This document shows positions 7,821-17,162 of a DNA stretch of 53,116 nt, one piece after another. The translations under genes were made by a program, and so were the position numbers. Source of the stretch: Bacillus sp. (in: firmicutes) (GTDB lineage Bacteria; Bacillota; Bacilli; Bacillales; Salisediminibacteriaceae); contig PWLM01000254.1 of assembly GCA_003560495.1 (NCBI GenBank), positions 1-53,116 on the forward strand. The letters run 5' to 3'. Below the pieces are notes generated by a model, which was not told the origin of the DNA, searched no databases, and saw nothing but the letters and a program-made list of their open reading frames with translations. The first letter of the stretch is position 1. Every line of letters starts with the position of its first letter.

Positions 7821-8057
7821 AATTATCCTCCGTTTAAGAAGTCTGACATCTGATCTTAATTGTACTAATATTAGGTTGAAAATGCCAGCCCTCCCTGAGG
7901 AATACGTACCCTTTTACATCGGAAGCTTAGTTAAATATCGATGTATTATTTCTAAGATAGTCAAACCGAAAATAAAACAGACGAGGTCCCTTATTCCTTT
8001 ACAGTGTCAAGGATATCCTTTGCAGAGTAGTATCGGATATGAAAAGCACGTACGGGT

Positions 8058-8786
8058 TTAATTCTTTTCGTGAAATATACCGGTGTCCTGTTCTATGTGC
8101 TTTTTAAGGTGAGAGAGGGTACCCTGGTCATGTATACGAAATTCTGAATTTCCTCTGTCTATAACATGACCTTCCACGAGATAAGTAGTCATTCCGGCAG
8201 TGGAAGCGACCATATCCTCCTGCTTGTCATTACCTGCCATAATGCATTCTTCAGGTTGGACACCGAGTTCTCCGGCGATCCACTCGTAGTATTCCCGGTG
8301 GGGTTTCGTGTAGGAGCTGTTTTCATATACTGTTACAAGATCTATTGGAAGGTCTTTAACACCTGCCCACTCCAGCCGGTGTTCTATCGCACGTGATGGA
8401 AACACAGGATTGGTTGCCACTGCTACTTTGTAACCCTTTTTCAAAGCAGCCTGCACTACTTTTCTAGCTTCCGGAACCGGAGCAGTAAGAGGGGCAAATT
8501 TCGGGAATTCTTCTTCATAAAATTGATTAAGTGCAGGCCAAATTTCTTCTTTTTCTTTGTTTATTAATGGAAGAAACGTTTCTGTAAATACCTGCTCATT
8601 CGTTTTATATTTTTCCTTATTTTTCATCATTGCTTCTGTACCACTCCAAAGCGCTTTTAAAAAAAGCTCAGGATCCACAATGTGACTTACTTTTGGAGCA
8701 AGACTTTTTGTGTAATGGGCGATAAATGCTTCTGTATTCATCGGCAGAAGAGTGCCGTCCAAATCAAATAAAACTGCTTTTATCAT
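8058..8786 (-). CDS. HAD-family phosphatase
   Basis: The 242-residue cytoplasmic protein has the four HAD motifs. These are DLDGT with nucleophile Asp8 and Asp10, the Thr of ATNP near residue 130, Lys in KPH near residue 163, and GNDKQED near residue 184. The helical insert between motifs I and II makes it a cap-C1 type, as in phosphoglycolate-phosphatase relatives. The substrate is unknown. The start is the ATG at 8786 behind GGAGGCGGG; upstream in-frame codons run into the rlmN terminator. It follows rlmN on the same strand. Confidence 0.85.
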   Translation of the reverse strand: MIKAVLFDLDGTLLPMNTEAFIAHYTKSLAPKVSHIVDPELFLKALWSGTEAMMKNKEKYKTNEQVFTETFLPLINKEKEEIWPALNQFYEEEFPKFAPLTAPVPEARKVVQAALKKGYKVAVATNPVFPSRAIEHRLEWAGVKDLPIDLVTVYENSSYTKPHREYYEWIAGELGVQPEECIMAGNDKQEDMVASTAGMTTYLVEGHVIDRGNSEFRIHDQGTLSHLKKHIEQDTGIFHEKN

Positions 8787-8800
8787 GTTACCCGCCTCCA

Positions 8801-8835
8801 TATATGTAAAACGCTGCGACCCGGGACGCAGCGTT
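8801..8835 (-). terminator. rlmN terminator
   Basis: AACGCTGCG (8810-8818) pairs with CGCAGCGTT (8827-8835). On the minus strand the stem is followed by TTTTACATATA, between rlmN and the HAD gene. The T run is short, so some read-through into the HAD gene is possible. Confidence 0.65.
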
Positions 8836-8845
8836 CTCATTTCTA

Positions 8846-9925
8846 TTAGTTGCTTGATTTTTGTTTTTCTTTTTCTTTTCTCATCTGCTTACTCCGCAGC
8901 TGACCGCACGCTGCATCGATATCAGATCCTTGCTCGTGTCTGACTCCACATTGTATTCCCTGCTTCATAAGCGTATCAAAAAAGGTCAGAATATTACTTT
9001 TCCGGCTTTGTTCATACTGAATATGTTCGTCTACCGGATTATAGGGGATTAGATTCACATAGGAAAGTTTCTTTTTGTCTTTTATCAGCTCTGCCAGCTC
9101 CAGGGCAGTCTCTTTACTGTCGTTTATTCCGTCGAGAAGAATATACTCAAATGTTATACGGCGGTTTGTTTTCTCAAGATAGTAGTCCACCGCTTCCATG
9201 AGTTTTTCAATAGGCTGCGCCTTGTTGATTTTCATAATTTCTGTACGCATTTTATTATTAGGAGCATGCAGGGAGACAGCAAGGTTCACTTGAATATTTT
9301 CATTAGCAAAGTCGTAAATCCGCTTAATAATTCCGCTTGTAGAAACAGTAATATGACGTGCACCGATTGCCAGCCCACTGTCGTTGTTTACTACACGCAG
9401 AAAACTCATTAAATTATCATAGTTATCAAAAGGTTCGCCTATTCCCATAACGACGATGTGGCTCACACGTTCTTCTTTTTCTTCTTCGTCCATCGCCTTC
9501 TGCACGTGCATTATCTGTTCTACGATTTCCCCTGCAGAAAGATCCCGGCTCTTCGGAAGAAGACCGCTGGCACAAAAGCTGCAACCTACATTGCAACCTA
9601 CCTGGGTAGTGACACATACGGAAGAACCGTAGTCAAAACGCATGAGGACAGTTTCTATCAGATTCCCGTCATTAAGCCGGAACAAAAATTTCATGGTACC
9701 GTCACGGGACGTTTGTTTTGAATGAACATCCAGTGTCTGCAGCGTAAACGTATCTTCCAGCTGCGTTACGAGCTCGTGTTTCATGTTTGTAATTTCTTCA
9801 AACCGGTCAATTCTTTTTTTATACAGCCAGTCCCAAAGCTGCTTCGCTCTAAACGATTTATGACCACGCTCTGTAAACCAGTTTTCCAAGTCAGAAAACG
9901 TGTACCCGTAAATCGATTCTTTCAT
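8846..9925 (-). CDS. rlmN: RlmN-type 23S rRNA/tRNA adenine-C2 methyltransferase (radical SAM)
   Basis: RlmN methylates A2503 of 23S rRNA and A37 of some tRNAs at C2, using two SAM molecules and an iron-sulfur cluster. The 359-residue protein has the radical-SAM CNVGCSFC, the SAM-binding [12 protein letters not shown], and the C-terminal methyl-carrying Cys in [18 protein letters not shown] and [14 protein letters not shown] favour RlmN over the resistance enzyme Cfr. The stretch after the cluster, [12 protein letters not shown], differs from the CASTLGGLKRNL of B. subtilis RlmN. In Bacillus rlmN lies in the rsmB-prpC-prkC cluster, so this lone copy could be a paralogue. The ATG at 9925 follows GAGGGAG. 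The tail is Lys/Gln-rich. Confidence 0.9.
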   Translation of the reverse strand: MKESIYGYTFSDLENWFTERGHKSFRAKQLWDWLYKKRIDRFEEITNMKHELVTQLEDTFTLQTLDVHSKQTSRDGTMKFLFRLNDGNLIETVLMRFDYGSSVCVTTQVGCNVGCSFCASGLLPKSRDLSAGEIVEQIMHVQKAMDEEEKEERVSHIVVMGIGEPFDNYDNLMSFLRVVNNDSGLAIGARHITVSTSGIIKRIYDFANENIQVNLAVSLHAPNNKMRTEIMKINKAQPIEKLMEAVDYYLEKTNRRITFEYILLDGINDSKETALELAELIKDKKKLSYVNLIPYNPVDEHIQYEQSRKSNILTFFDTLMKQGIQCGVRHEQGSDIDAACGQLRSKQMRKEKEKQKSSN

Positions 9926-10010
9926 ATTTCTCCCTCATTTCTTCATGCTTATATCCGTACTGTTAAGAACATGTGACATTATCTCAGGAGTTGTGATAAA
10001 TTGCAAGTAA

Positions 10011-10832
10011 TTAATCTGGAATGTTCATTTCTTCCAATATAAATTCCATATCCACTGCCAGACCGACTCTTTCCATCTGGTCGTTTATCTCTCTTCTCGT
10101 AGTGGCATATACCACTCCCGCTACGTTTCCCTCTTCTGTGATAACCGGGCTCCCGCTGCTTCCGCGGTATACCGGTGCATCGAGAGCGATCACGTCTTCC
10201 CTGCCGTTTCTTTCAACAGGTTCAATCAGCTTTCCTTCATTCGGAATAAAATTAAAAAAACGGGGATTGCCTATAATGTAAATGCTTTCAGAACTTTCCC
10301 ATCCGGAAGCGAGTTCGAGTGGAGGGTGGGGAAATTCCTCCGCCTCCGGTTTTAATACGGCGATGTCCAGTGCTTCGTTTACAGTAATCGTTTCTGCTGC
10401 GTAGGAATCTCCGTTCTCAAAATGAATACTTGTTTCATAGCTGTCCCTGATAACATGTTCATTTGTCATAATGTACCCTTCACTGAAAACAAAGCCCGTC
10501 CCCTTGGAATCTTCTGTTCTTACTACGACAACAGAATCTTTATATTCCTGTACTTCCTCATTACCGGCCAGTTCACGGGCATTGGACAGAAATTCAAAAG
10601 CCGGGAGATTAAACATCTGCGGCCACACAGCGAGTACGTTGGCAAGCAGAGCGGCGGTTACAATGGAGGCGATAATAACTTTAAACCGCCGCTTTTTCTT
10701 CTTTACCGGTTTTTTTTCCCATTCGTCGGGAGGATTAAAGAATTCTTCTTTCGTTAAATAATTTTCCCCATCAAAAAATAATTCTTCTTCCGCGCGGTCG
10801 TCTTTTTTTACCTCTTTATCTTCTTCATCCAA
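10011..10832 (-). CDS. Membrane-anchored trypsin-like serine protease
   Basis: The 273-residue protein has a charged cytoplasmic head (residues 1-50, ending KKKKRR) and one membrane segment (51-70). An extracytoplasmic trypsin-fold domain follows. The catalytic triad is His126 in TNEHVI, Asp156 in ALDIAV and Ser226 in RGSSGSPV. There is no PDZ domain after the protease domain, so it is shorter than HtrA/DegP. The start is TTG at 10832, seven bases after AGAGGTG. It sits just downstream of the desaturase-like gene on the same strand, with about 105 bases between. Surface-protein quality control is a reasonable inference; targets are unknown. Confidence 0.88.
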   Translation of the reverse strand: MDEEDKEVKKDDRAEEELFFDGENYLTKEEFFNPPDEWEKKPVKKKKRRFKVIIASIVTAALLANVLAVWPQMFNLPAFEFLSNARELAGNEEVQEYKDSVVVVRTEDSKGTGFVFSEGYIMTNEHVIRDSYETSIHFENGDSYAAETITVNEALDIAVLKPEAEEFPHPPLELASGWESSESIYIIGNPRFFNFIPNEGKLIEPVERNGREDVIALDAPVYRGSSGSPVITEEGNVAGVVYATTRREINDQMERVGLAVDMEFILEEMNIPD

Positions 10833-10937
10833 ATCACAGCACCTCTTTACGTTCTGATAGTCTCCCTGTCAGTTTTTGTGGAGACGCGGATTTTTGAGCC
10901 GGAAAACAGGGTACCCTTTCAGCCATTTCATTTAACA

Positions 10938-12416
10938 TCACAGAATACGTCTTTTCAGAATTGATCTTGCTGTATGAACTCCGGAGCTTGCTGCTCCAAT
11001 TGACCCTGCCCCGGGAAAAACCGTATCCCCGCAAATCCAAAGGCCTTTAATACCGCTCCTGTGGGATACAGCGTCAGTTAGCGCATAGCCGGGTATTTGA
11101 GGAAATCCCCCTACACCTCCATGCTTTCTAAGGGTAAACCTCTCCCATGCTGAGGGTCCGCCCGATATTTCGTAAACGATACTATCCTGAAAACCAGGGT
11201 ACGCTTTTTCCAGTCTGTTTTTCACCTGCTGCTTCAACTTGCTCGATTTTTGGTCGTACATTTCTTTTGTACTCCAGTTTTTTAAATCAACGTGAGTCGA
11301 AATAGTCAGAGACCGGTGTCCTTCCGGAGCCCGCCGGCGATCTTCTGATGCTGAAGCAGATACGAAAAAATGGCTGCTCTCTGACAAGCTGTTCTCCTCT
11401 GCTGTAAACTGCTGAAAAAGTGGAGCGTTTTCTCCCATTACATCTTTTATTCCAAAATAAAGAGAAAAAGCACCCCACTGTTCCCTGTCCGACGCTGCGT
11501 ATCTTAATTTCTTTTTTAATGAGGAACGGTCTTTTTCGTTGAGAATCTTTTCAGCATTACTGAGCGGCATGTTTAAAATAACGTGTTCAGCCTCGTGTAC
11601 GTTTCCTCTATGATCCTTTACCATCCATATTTTACCATTTTTCTTTACCGCTTCTGCTTTCCTCGGTTTTAAAACCTGTCCGCCGTTATCTTTTAGTGAT
11701 TCGATCATTTTTTCGATAAGGCGGTAATGACCTCCTTCAATGTACCACGCATCCTCATGATAAATGTCCAGTGCTGCAGCTCCCATCAGCAGGGAACATT
11801 TGTCGGAAGTCGTCTGCAGGCTGTCCATTAATACATTATCCAAAAATTCACGCAGCATATTTTCCTCTGTTAAACCATGCTTTTCCAGCATGTATTTAAA
11901 CGATTTATTACGAAGCGGCAAAAGACGCAGTGAATTCCAGGACATCCCTCGCAAAAGTGCCGCAGTTTCCTGATAAGTATGTGGGTATATTACCGGAAAT
12001 TCGTTCATGTGCTTTTGCAGAATAGTGGATAGAAACCAGACCTCCCTGAAAAACGCCTCCACTTTACCAGCACTCGCAGGCAGCTTCTTTCTCCACATTT
12101 GTAAAAATGATTCTTTATTCGAATAATATTTAATCGTCTCATTATTAACTGTTACATCCATCACTGTAGAAAGTCGAAATGCTTCTAAATTTATTTCGAG
12201 AAAACGATTGATTTTCCCATGAATGCTGTCGTTATTTAAACCCATTGCAAGTGTTGCACCAACAGGAAAAACAAATTTTCTCCGCTGAAATTTGCCTGCG
12301 CATCCGCCCCACTCCGCAGCTGCTTCCAGGAGAGTCACGCTGCAGCCGCTTTTCTGAAGAAGGGCAGCGGCGGTTACTCCTCCATATCCGGATCCTATAA
12401 CAATTATTTTTTTCAA
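10938..12416 (-). CDS. Phytoene-desaturase/carotene-isomerase-like FAD oxidoreductase
   Basis: The 492-residue protein belongs to the CrtI/CrtN/CrtISO branch of flavin amine oxidoreductases, which desaturate or isomerise carotenoids. It begins with an FAD-binding GSGYGGVTAAALL (residues 9-21), an acidic strand end (LLEAA) and GGCAGKF near residue 40. It ends with the family C-terminal FAD motif CGDTVFPGAGSIGAASSG. No phytoene/squalene synthase (crtM/crtB) lies nearby, so pigment synthesis is not shown. The start is TTG at 12416, eight bases after GAGG; an in-frame GTG at 12425 overlaps the ribosome site and is less likely. A small hairpin (CCTCA/TGAGG, 12425-12443) could pair with that ribosome site. 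Confidence 0.82.
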   Translation of the reverse strand: MKKIIVIGSGYGGVTAAALLQKSGCSVTLLEAAAEWGGCAGKFQRRKFVFPVGATLAMGLNNDSIHGKINRFLEINLEAFRLSTVMDVTVNNETIKYYSNKESFLQMWRKKLPASAGKVEAFFREVWFLSTILQKHMNEFPVIYPHTYQETAALLRGMSWNSLRLLPLRNKSFKYMLEKHGLTEENMLREFLDNVLMDSLQTTSDKCSLLMGAAALDIYHEDAWYIEGGHYRLIEKMIESLKDNGGQVLKPRKAEAVKKNGKIWMVKDHRGNVHEAEHVILNMPLSNAEKILNEKDRSSLKKKLRYAASDREQWGAFSLYFGIKDVMGENAPLFQQFTAEENSLSESSHFFVSASASEDRRRAPEGHRSLTISTHVDLKNWSTKEMYDQKSSKLKQQVKNRLEKAYPGFQDSIVYEISGGPSAWERFTLRKHGGVGGFPQIPGYALTDAVSHRSGIKGLWICGDTVFPGAGSIGAASSGVHTARSILKRRIL

Positions 12417-12855
12417 AGCTTTCACCTCAGTTTTATTATGAGGATGTCTATGTTTAATTGCAAAGTTTCTGCCACCAGCTCCTGACTCCTTTTTAACAGG
12501 TTATTGAAGTATCCAGCACTCTTGAATTTTTATCTACAGCTTTTCTGAAAAATAACATAGATAAGAGCAGCGTCATTCCATAGAGTGGCTTTAAGGGTGT
12601 GCCGGTATCCCTGCAGCACCAAGTAAATCACGAGGGCATTTTTTTCTTTGTATGAAAAAGCAGGTTATGATCATCCAGCGATATCGAAGTCTGTTACACT
12701 ATGTCCGTCTGTTTGGCACGAAGGTCTTCCTGTTGATTCAAAGATCCCTCTGCTCAGCTCCATGGAAACACTTCAGCGAAGTTCCTTCTCCGCACAATAT
12801 TTAATAAAACTGAAAGAAAAAACCGTCTCCGGAAGTACCGGAAACGGTTAAAGGC
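12417..12855. other. Gene-free stretch between the desaturase-like gene and odhB
   Basis: It contains the ribosome site and a short SD-pairing hairpin of the desaturase-like gene, and the odhB terminator. Between about 12450 and 12810 I see no gene, repeat or clear regulatory motif. An open frame at 12648-12851 has no ribosome site. Confidence 0.6.
12815..12849 (-). terminator. odhAB operon terminator
   Basis: AACCGT...CCGG (12821-12832) pairs with CCGG...ACGGTT (12838-12849). On the minus strand the stem runs into TTTTTTC, seven bases after the odhB stop. Confidence 0.85.
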
Positions 12856-14136
12856 TTATCCTTCGAGAAGAAGTTGTTCTGGATCTTCAAGAAGTTCTTT
12901 GATTTTAACGAGAAAACCTACAGCATCTTTACCATCAATGATTCGATGATCATAAGAAAGAGCAATATACATCATCGGACGATTTTCGAAACGTTCATTA
13001 TCAATAGCCACTGGACGCATCTGAGTTTTATGCATTCCGAGAATCCCGACCTGAGGTGTATTAAGAATAGGCGTGGACCAGAGAGAACCAAAAACCCCTC
13101 CGTTGGTAATGGTAAAGCTTCCACCTTGAAGGTCGTCAAGTTTGAGCTTTTTATTCTGCGCTTTATCGGCAAGATCACCAATTTCACTTTCGATGCCGGC
13201 GAAGTCATGACGATCTGCATCGCGCACAACTGGTACTAACAGTCCATCATCAGTGGAAACTGCAATTCCGATATCGTAAAACTGCTTAAGAACTACTTCA
13301 TCTCCGTTGATCTCCGCATTAACATAAGGATATTTTTTAAGAGCTCCAATTGTAGCTTTCGTAAAGAAGGACATGAAGCCGAGCTTTACTCCGTGCTTTT
13401 CCTGGAATTTTTCTTTATGACGGTTACGGAGAGCAAGCAGATTAGTCATATCAACTTCGTTAAAGGTTGTAAGCATTGCAGCTTCCTGCTGTGCCTGTAC
13501 AAGTCTTTTAGCGATAGTCTGACGACGGCGTGACATTTTCTCACGGATCACCGGTTTTGTAGGGTCGTCCTTCGGCTGTTCATCCGGCTCTGATTTTTCC
13601 TGTTTAGCTTTTTGACCTCCGGCCTGATGCGCATCAATGTCTTCTTTCCGAACTTTTCCGAGCGGATCACGCGGCTGAATGTCGTTAAGATCAATCCCTT
13701 TTTCACGGGCGTATTTTCTTGTGGCCGGTGAGGCAATAACTCGATCGCTTTTGTCCTCTGAGGAATCGGACGCTGGTCGGCTCTCTTCTTTCTTTTCGTC
13801 TTTTTCTTCCTGCTTTACTTCCTTCTTTTCCTCTTTTTCTTCTTTCTTTTCGTCTTTTTCTTCTTTTCCGCCTGATTCTTCAGAAGACCCGCCTTCAGAA
13901 GCTTCTGTATCAATTACTGCAATAGTATCTCCTACTTTTACAGTATCCCCTTCTTCCGCTTTTGCTTCTTTGAGGACACCTGCTTCGTCGGCAGAGATTT
14001 CTACGTTGACTTTATCTGTTTCGAGCTCAACGATATCTTCCCCTTTTTCCACGTAGTCGCCCGGCTGTTTCAGCCATTCGGCAACTGTTCCTTCCGTTAC
14101 GGATTCTGCAAGTTCTGGTACTTTCACTTCTAACAT
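12856..14136 (-). CDS. odhB: Dihydrolipoyl succinyltransferase, E2 of 2-oxoglutarate dehydrogenase
   Basis: E2 transfers the succinyl group from OdhA to CoA in the TCA cycle and forms the core of the complex. Domains in order: a lipoyl domain with Lys42 in ETDKVN (1-78), a long linker rich in Glu and Lys (about 80-132), a peripheral-subunit-binding domain (134-172), and a catalytic domain (about 195-426). The last contains His397 and Asp401 in [12 protein letters not shown]. The linker is made almost wholly of E, K, S and D instead of the common Ala/Pro type, which suits a salt-tolerant cell. The ATG overlaps the odhA stop by one base (TAATG), so translation is probably coupled. A terminator follows. 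Confidence 0.97.
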   Translation of the reverse strand: MLEVKVPELAESVTEGTVAEWLKQPGDYVEKGEDIVELETDKVNVEISADEAGVLKEAKAEEGDTVKVGDTIAVIDTEASEGGSSEESGGKEEKDEKKEEKEEKKEVKQEEKDEKKEESRPASDSSEDKSDRVIASPATRKYAREKGIDLNDIQPRDPLGKVRKEDIDAHQAGGQKAKQEKSEPDEQPKDDPTKPVIREKMSRRRQTIAKRLVQAQQEAAMLTTFNEVDMTNLLALRNRHKEKFQEKHGVKLGFMSFFTKATIGALKKYPYVNAEINGDEVVLKQFYDIGIAVSTDDGLLVPVVRDADRHDFAGIESEIGDLADKAQNKKLKLDDLQGGSFTITNGGVFGSLWSTPILNTPQVGILGMHKTQMRPVAIDNERFENRPMMYIALSYDHRIIDGKDAVGFLVKIKELLEDPEQLLLEG

Positions 14137-16988
14137 TACTCATTGCTCCCTTCAGCATCTCGACTCGTTGCTTCTTCAATTATTCTCGTCTGATCCAGTT
14201 TATGAACTTTCGGATCACCTTCCGCCGTACTTGAACGACGGCGTCTTCCTATAAATTCTACAGGTATCTCCCCGTTAGTAAGACTCTGTAAATGCGGAGC
14301 GATATAATGCCACGCACCCATATTCTGAGGCTCTTCCTGAGCCCAGACAAATTCTTCTACATTTTTGTATTTGTCCACGATTTCTTTAATGTGTTTGGCA
14401 GGGAAAGGATACAGTTCCTCTACTTTAATCAGCTGCAGCCACTCCGGCAGTTTATCCTGTTCGGCGAGGTGCTCTTCAATATCGACCGCCAGTTTGCCCG
14501 ATGCAAAAACTACCCTCTTAATTTTTTTGTGGGTTTTCCCCAGTTTTTCATGGGCAAGAACTGGTTTAAATTCTCCTTCAGCCAGCTCACTAATTTCAGA
14601 AGCCACATTTTCATTTCTCAGCAAACTTTTAGGAGCCATAAGCACCAGTGGACGGATTACATCCTCTTTCAGCATTTTTGCCTGACGGCGGAGAAGATGA
14701 AAATACTGGCCGGCTTTCGTAAGATTGGCTACATGCCAGTTGTTTTCAGCTGCAAGTGTCAGGAACCGCTCCAGTCTCGCACTGGAATGCTCAGGCCCCT
14801 GTCCTTCGTAACCGTGCGGAAGAAGCATAACAAGACCGGATTTCTGGCCCCATTTAGCCCGTCCACTGGAAATGAACTGATCAAACATTACTTGTGCACC
14901 GTTGGAAAAGTCCCCATACTGCGCTTCCCAGATCGTAAGTGTTTCGGGAGAATGAACATTGTATCCATATTCGAAACCTACGCACGCTGCTTCGGAGAGC
15001 GGGCTGTTGTGAACAGTAAACGATGCCTCTGCGCTGGAAATGCTGTGCAGCGGGTAATGAGTGCTGTCATTTTCATAATCATGAAGCACAAGATGACGCT
15101 GGGAGAATGTTCCCCGCTCTGAATCCTGTCCTGTAAGACGGATAGGAGTTCCATCCGAGATAATGGCGGCAAAAGCAAGTGTTTCAGCATGTCCCCAGTC
15201 AATTTTCCCATCATCTTCCACCGCTTCTACACGCCGGTTCAGAATTTTTGCGAGTTTAGGGAAAACGTTGAAATTTTCCGGATATTGGAGAAGTTCATCG
15301 TTAATTTTTCGAAGTTCTTCCTTGGAAATAGAAGTGTCAATCCCTTCCAGCCTATCTTCTACATATTCCGGAGGATTCATTTCCTCATCGATATGTTCAC
15401 GTTTTTTATCCTTAATATTTTCGAAATGCTCCGTCAGCTTTTCGATAAACTGATCGCGCATAGATTCAAATTCTTCTTTTGATACAATGCCGTCTTCCAG
15501 CAGGGTTTCGCCATAAATATTAAAAATTGTAGGATGATCTTTAACTTTTTTATACAGCTGCGGCTGTGTAGCTAATGGCTCATCCATTTCGTTATGTCCG
15601 TACCTGCGGTAGCCGATAAGATCAATAACGATGTCCTTTCCGAATTCCTTACGGTAAAGGTAAGCCAGGTGGATAGCTGCCACACATGCTTCCAGATCAT
15701 CGGCGTTCACATGAATTACCGGGATTTCATAGCCTTTGGCAAGGTCACTCGCATACATGGTTGACCTTGAATCATCACTGACTGTAGTGAAGCCGATAAG
15801 GTTGTTCGCAATAATATGAATAGTACCGCCTGTATTATATCCTTCGAGACGACTTAGGTTCAGTGTTTCAGCAACTATGCCCTGCCCCGGAAATGCTGCG
15901 TCGCCGTGTATAAGAATCGGCATGGCTTTCGTAACGTCCTGTTCCGGCTTGCCTGGTGCTGTACGGTCATCCTGTGCAGCCCGAACCTGTCCTTCCACAA
16001 CCGGATCAACGAACTCCAAATGACTTGGATTGTTGGAAAGTGAGATCGTAGCTTTATTTTCCTCTTCCAGCTCACGCTTTGCCCCTAGGTGATACTTAAC
16101 GTCACCTGTCCACCCATAGTTGATACCTACAGATCCTTCTGAAGGGACAAGGTTTTTATTAGGCGCATCATGAAATTCGGAGAAAATAAGTTCATAAGGT
16201 TTTCCGAGTACATGGGCAAGAACATTCAGGCGTCCCCGGTGTGCCATACCGATCATGACTTTCTCACAGCCGTCCTCACAGGATTCTCTGACAGCTTCGT
16301 CCAGCATAGGCACCATGGAATCAAGCCCCTCTACTGAAAACCGTTTCTGGCCTTTAAACGTTTTATGGATGAAATGTTCGAACCCTTCGACCTGATTCAG
16401 GCGTTCAAGAAGCTCGCGGCGCACGTCGTTAGTAATTTCCGGGAAATAATCCCCTGATTCAACTTTTTGAAAAAGCCAGCGTCTTTCTTCAATGTCATGG
16501 ACCTGTTTAAATTCAAAGGCAAGCCGTTTTGTATAAGTATCCTTTAAATGTTCAACAGCCTCCAGACCATTATTGAAGGATTCGTGCTTATGAGGAGAGA
16601 GGAGTTCAGGAGGTACCTGTTTTAAGGCCTCACTGTCGAGGTTAAATTCTTCCAGCTTAAATAAATCTTTCCTTTCTTCGAGGCTGACCGGATAAAGGTC
16701 TGCCATTAAATGACCGTTCCTGCGGATGGACTCCGCCATACGCATCGCATTTACAGCCGTGTGAAAATCCTGTTTCCCCCGGCTTTCCTGTACTGCAGTG
16801 CCGGCAGCTGCACTTCCGTTGGATACTGATTCCTGGTAAGCACCCCATTTTTCAAAAAAGTCAATAATGTCTTCTTCCACCATATCGGGGTCTTCCTGAA
16901 ATTCTTCATACTTCTCCAGCATGTATCCCAGGTTTGGACCATAAAACTGGGACCAACCTTCACTCAATTTAATTGACTCACTACCCAT
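14136..16988 (-). CDS. odhA: 2-Oxoglutarate dehydrogenase E1 component
   Basis: OdhA is the thiamine-diphosphate E1 that decarboxylates 2-oxoglutarate and reductively succinylates the E2 lipoyl group. At 950 residues it has the full Bacillus length. Seen features include the N-terminal E2-docking helix region ([16 protein letters not shown]), MAHRGRLN near residue 248, [12 protein letters not shown] near 318, and the thiamine/Mg site GDAAFPGQG near 362. The conserved [12 protein letters not shown] follows near residue 470. The ATG at 16988 has the ribosome site CTGGAGG. Upstream are a good promoter and a cre-like palindrome, which imply carbon-catabolite control through CcpA as in other bacilli. 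Confidence 0.97.
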   Translation of the reverse strand: MGSESIKLSEGWSQFYGPNLGYMLEKYEEFQEDPDMVEEDIIDFFEKWGAYQESVSNGSAAAGTAVQESRGKQDFHTAVNAMRMAESIRRNGHLMADLYPVSLEERKDLFKLEEFNLDSEALKQVPPELLSPHKHESFNNGLEAVEHLKDTYTKRLAFEFKQVHDIEERRWLFQKVESGDYFPEITNDVRRELLERLNQVEGFEHFIHKTFKGQKRFSVEGLDSMVPMLDEAVRESCEDGCEKVMIGMAHRGRLNVLAHVLGKPYELIFSEFHDAPNKNLVPSEGSVGINYGWTGDVKYHLGAKRELEEENKATISLSNNPSHLEFVDPVVEGQVRAAQDDRTAPGKPEQDVTKAMPILIHGDAAFPGQGIVAETLNLSRLEGYNTGGTIHIIANNLIGFTTVSDDSRSTMYASDLAKGYEIPVIHVNADDLEACVAAIHLAYLYRKEFGKDIVIDLIGYRRYGHNEMDEPLATQPQLYKKVKDHPTIFNIYGETLLEDGIVSKEEFESMRDQFIEKLTEHFENIKDKKREHIDEEMNPPEYVEDRLEGIDTSISKEELRKINDELLQYPENFNVFPKLAKILNRRVEAVEDDGKIDWGHAETLAFAAIISDGTPIRLTGQDSERGTFSQRHLVLHDYENDSTHYPLHSISSAEASFTVHNSPLSEAACVGFEYGYNVHSPETLTIWEAQYGDFSNGAQVMFDQFISSGRAKWGQKSGLVMLLPHGYEGQGPEHSSARLERFLTLAAENNWHVANLTKAGQYFHLLRRQAKMLKEDVIRPLVLMAPKSLLRNENVASEISELAEGEFKPVLAHEKLGKTHKKIKRVVFASGKLAVDIEEHLAEQDKLPEWLQLIKVEELYPFPAKHIKEIVDKYKNVEEFVWAQEEPQNMGAWHYIAPHLQSLTNGEIPVEFIGRRRRSSTAEGDPKVHKLDQTRIIEEATSRDAEGSNE

Positions 16989-17038
16989 GTCTGCTACCTC
17001 CAGTGAATTATAAATATGTACAAATGATCAACGAGTAA

Positions 17039-17053
17039 TGTAAAGCGTTTACA
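17039..17053 (-). promoter_or_regulatory. cre-like palindrome at the odhA transcription start
   Basis: TGTAAAGCGTTTACA is a near-perfect palindrome with 6-base arms. It fits the catabolite-responsive element pattern (TGWNANCGNTNWCA) apart from one extra base in one arm. It begins about five bases after the -10 box, over the predicted start site, where CcpA would block initiation. Confidence 0.6.
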
Positions 17054-17058
17054 CAAAT

Positions 17059-17087
17059 ATTCTATCATTATCTCATGCACACCTCAA
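17059..17087 (-). promoter_or_regulatory. sigma-A promoter of odhAB
   Basis: On the minus strand TTGAGG (17082-17087) and TAGAAT (17059-17064) are exactly 17 bases apart, about 70 bases upstream of the odhA ATG. Confidence 0.7.
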
Positions 17088-17162
17088 AGGTTAGTTTGAG
17101 AATTTTGCGGTTTTTAAAGAAAAAACTTTCAAATTATGCATAAATATAAATGATTCTTTCCA

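Noticed and set aside
8846-9925. Possible Cfr-type resistance methyltransferase
   Set aside because: The [12 protein letters not shown] and [15 protein letters not shown] stretches are RlmN-like; Cfr reads differently at these places.
12648-12851. 67-codon open frame before odhB
   Set aside because: No ribosome site and it overlaps the odhAB terminator; composition is non-coding.
14292-15122. 276-codon open frame antisense to odhA
   Set aside because: It is a shadow of the well-supported odhA frame, with no ribosome site. The same applies to the 284-codon frame antisense to the ABC-ATPase gene (21229-22083).
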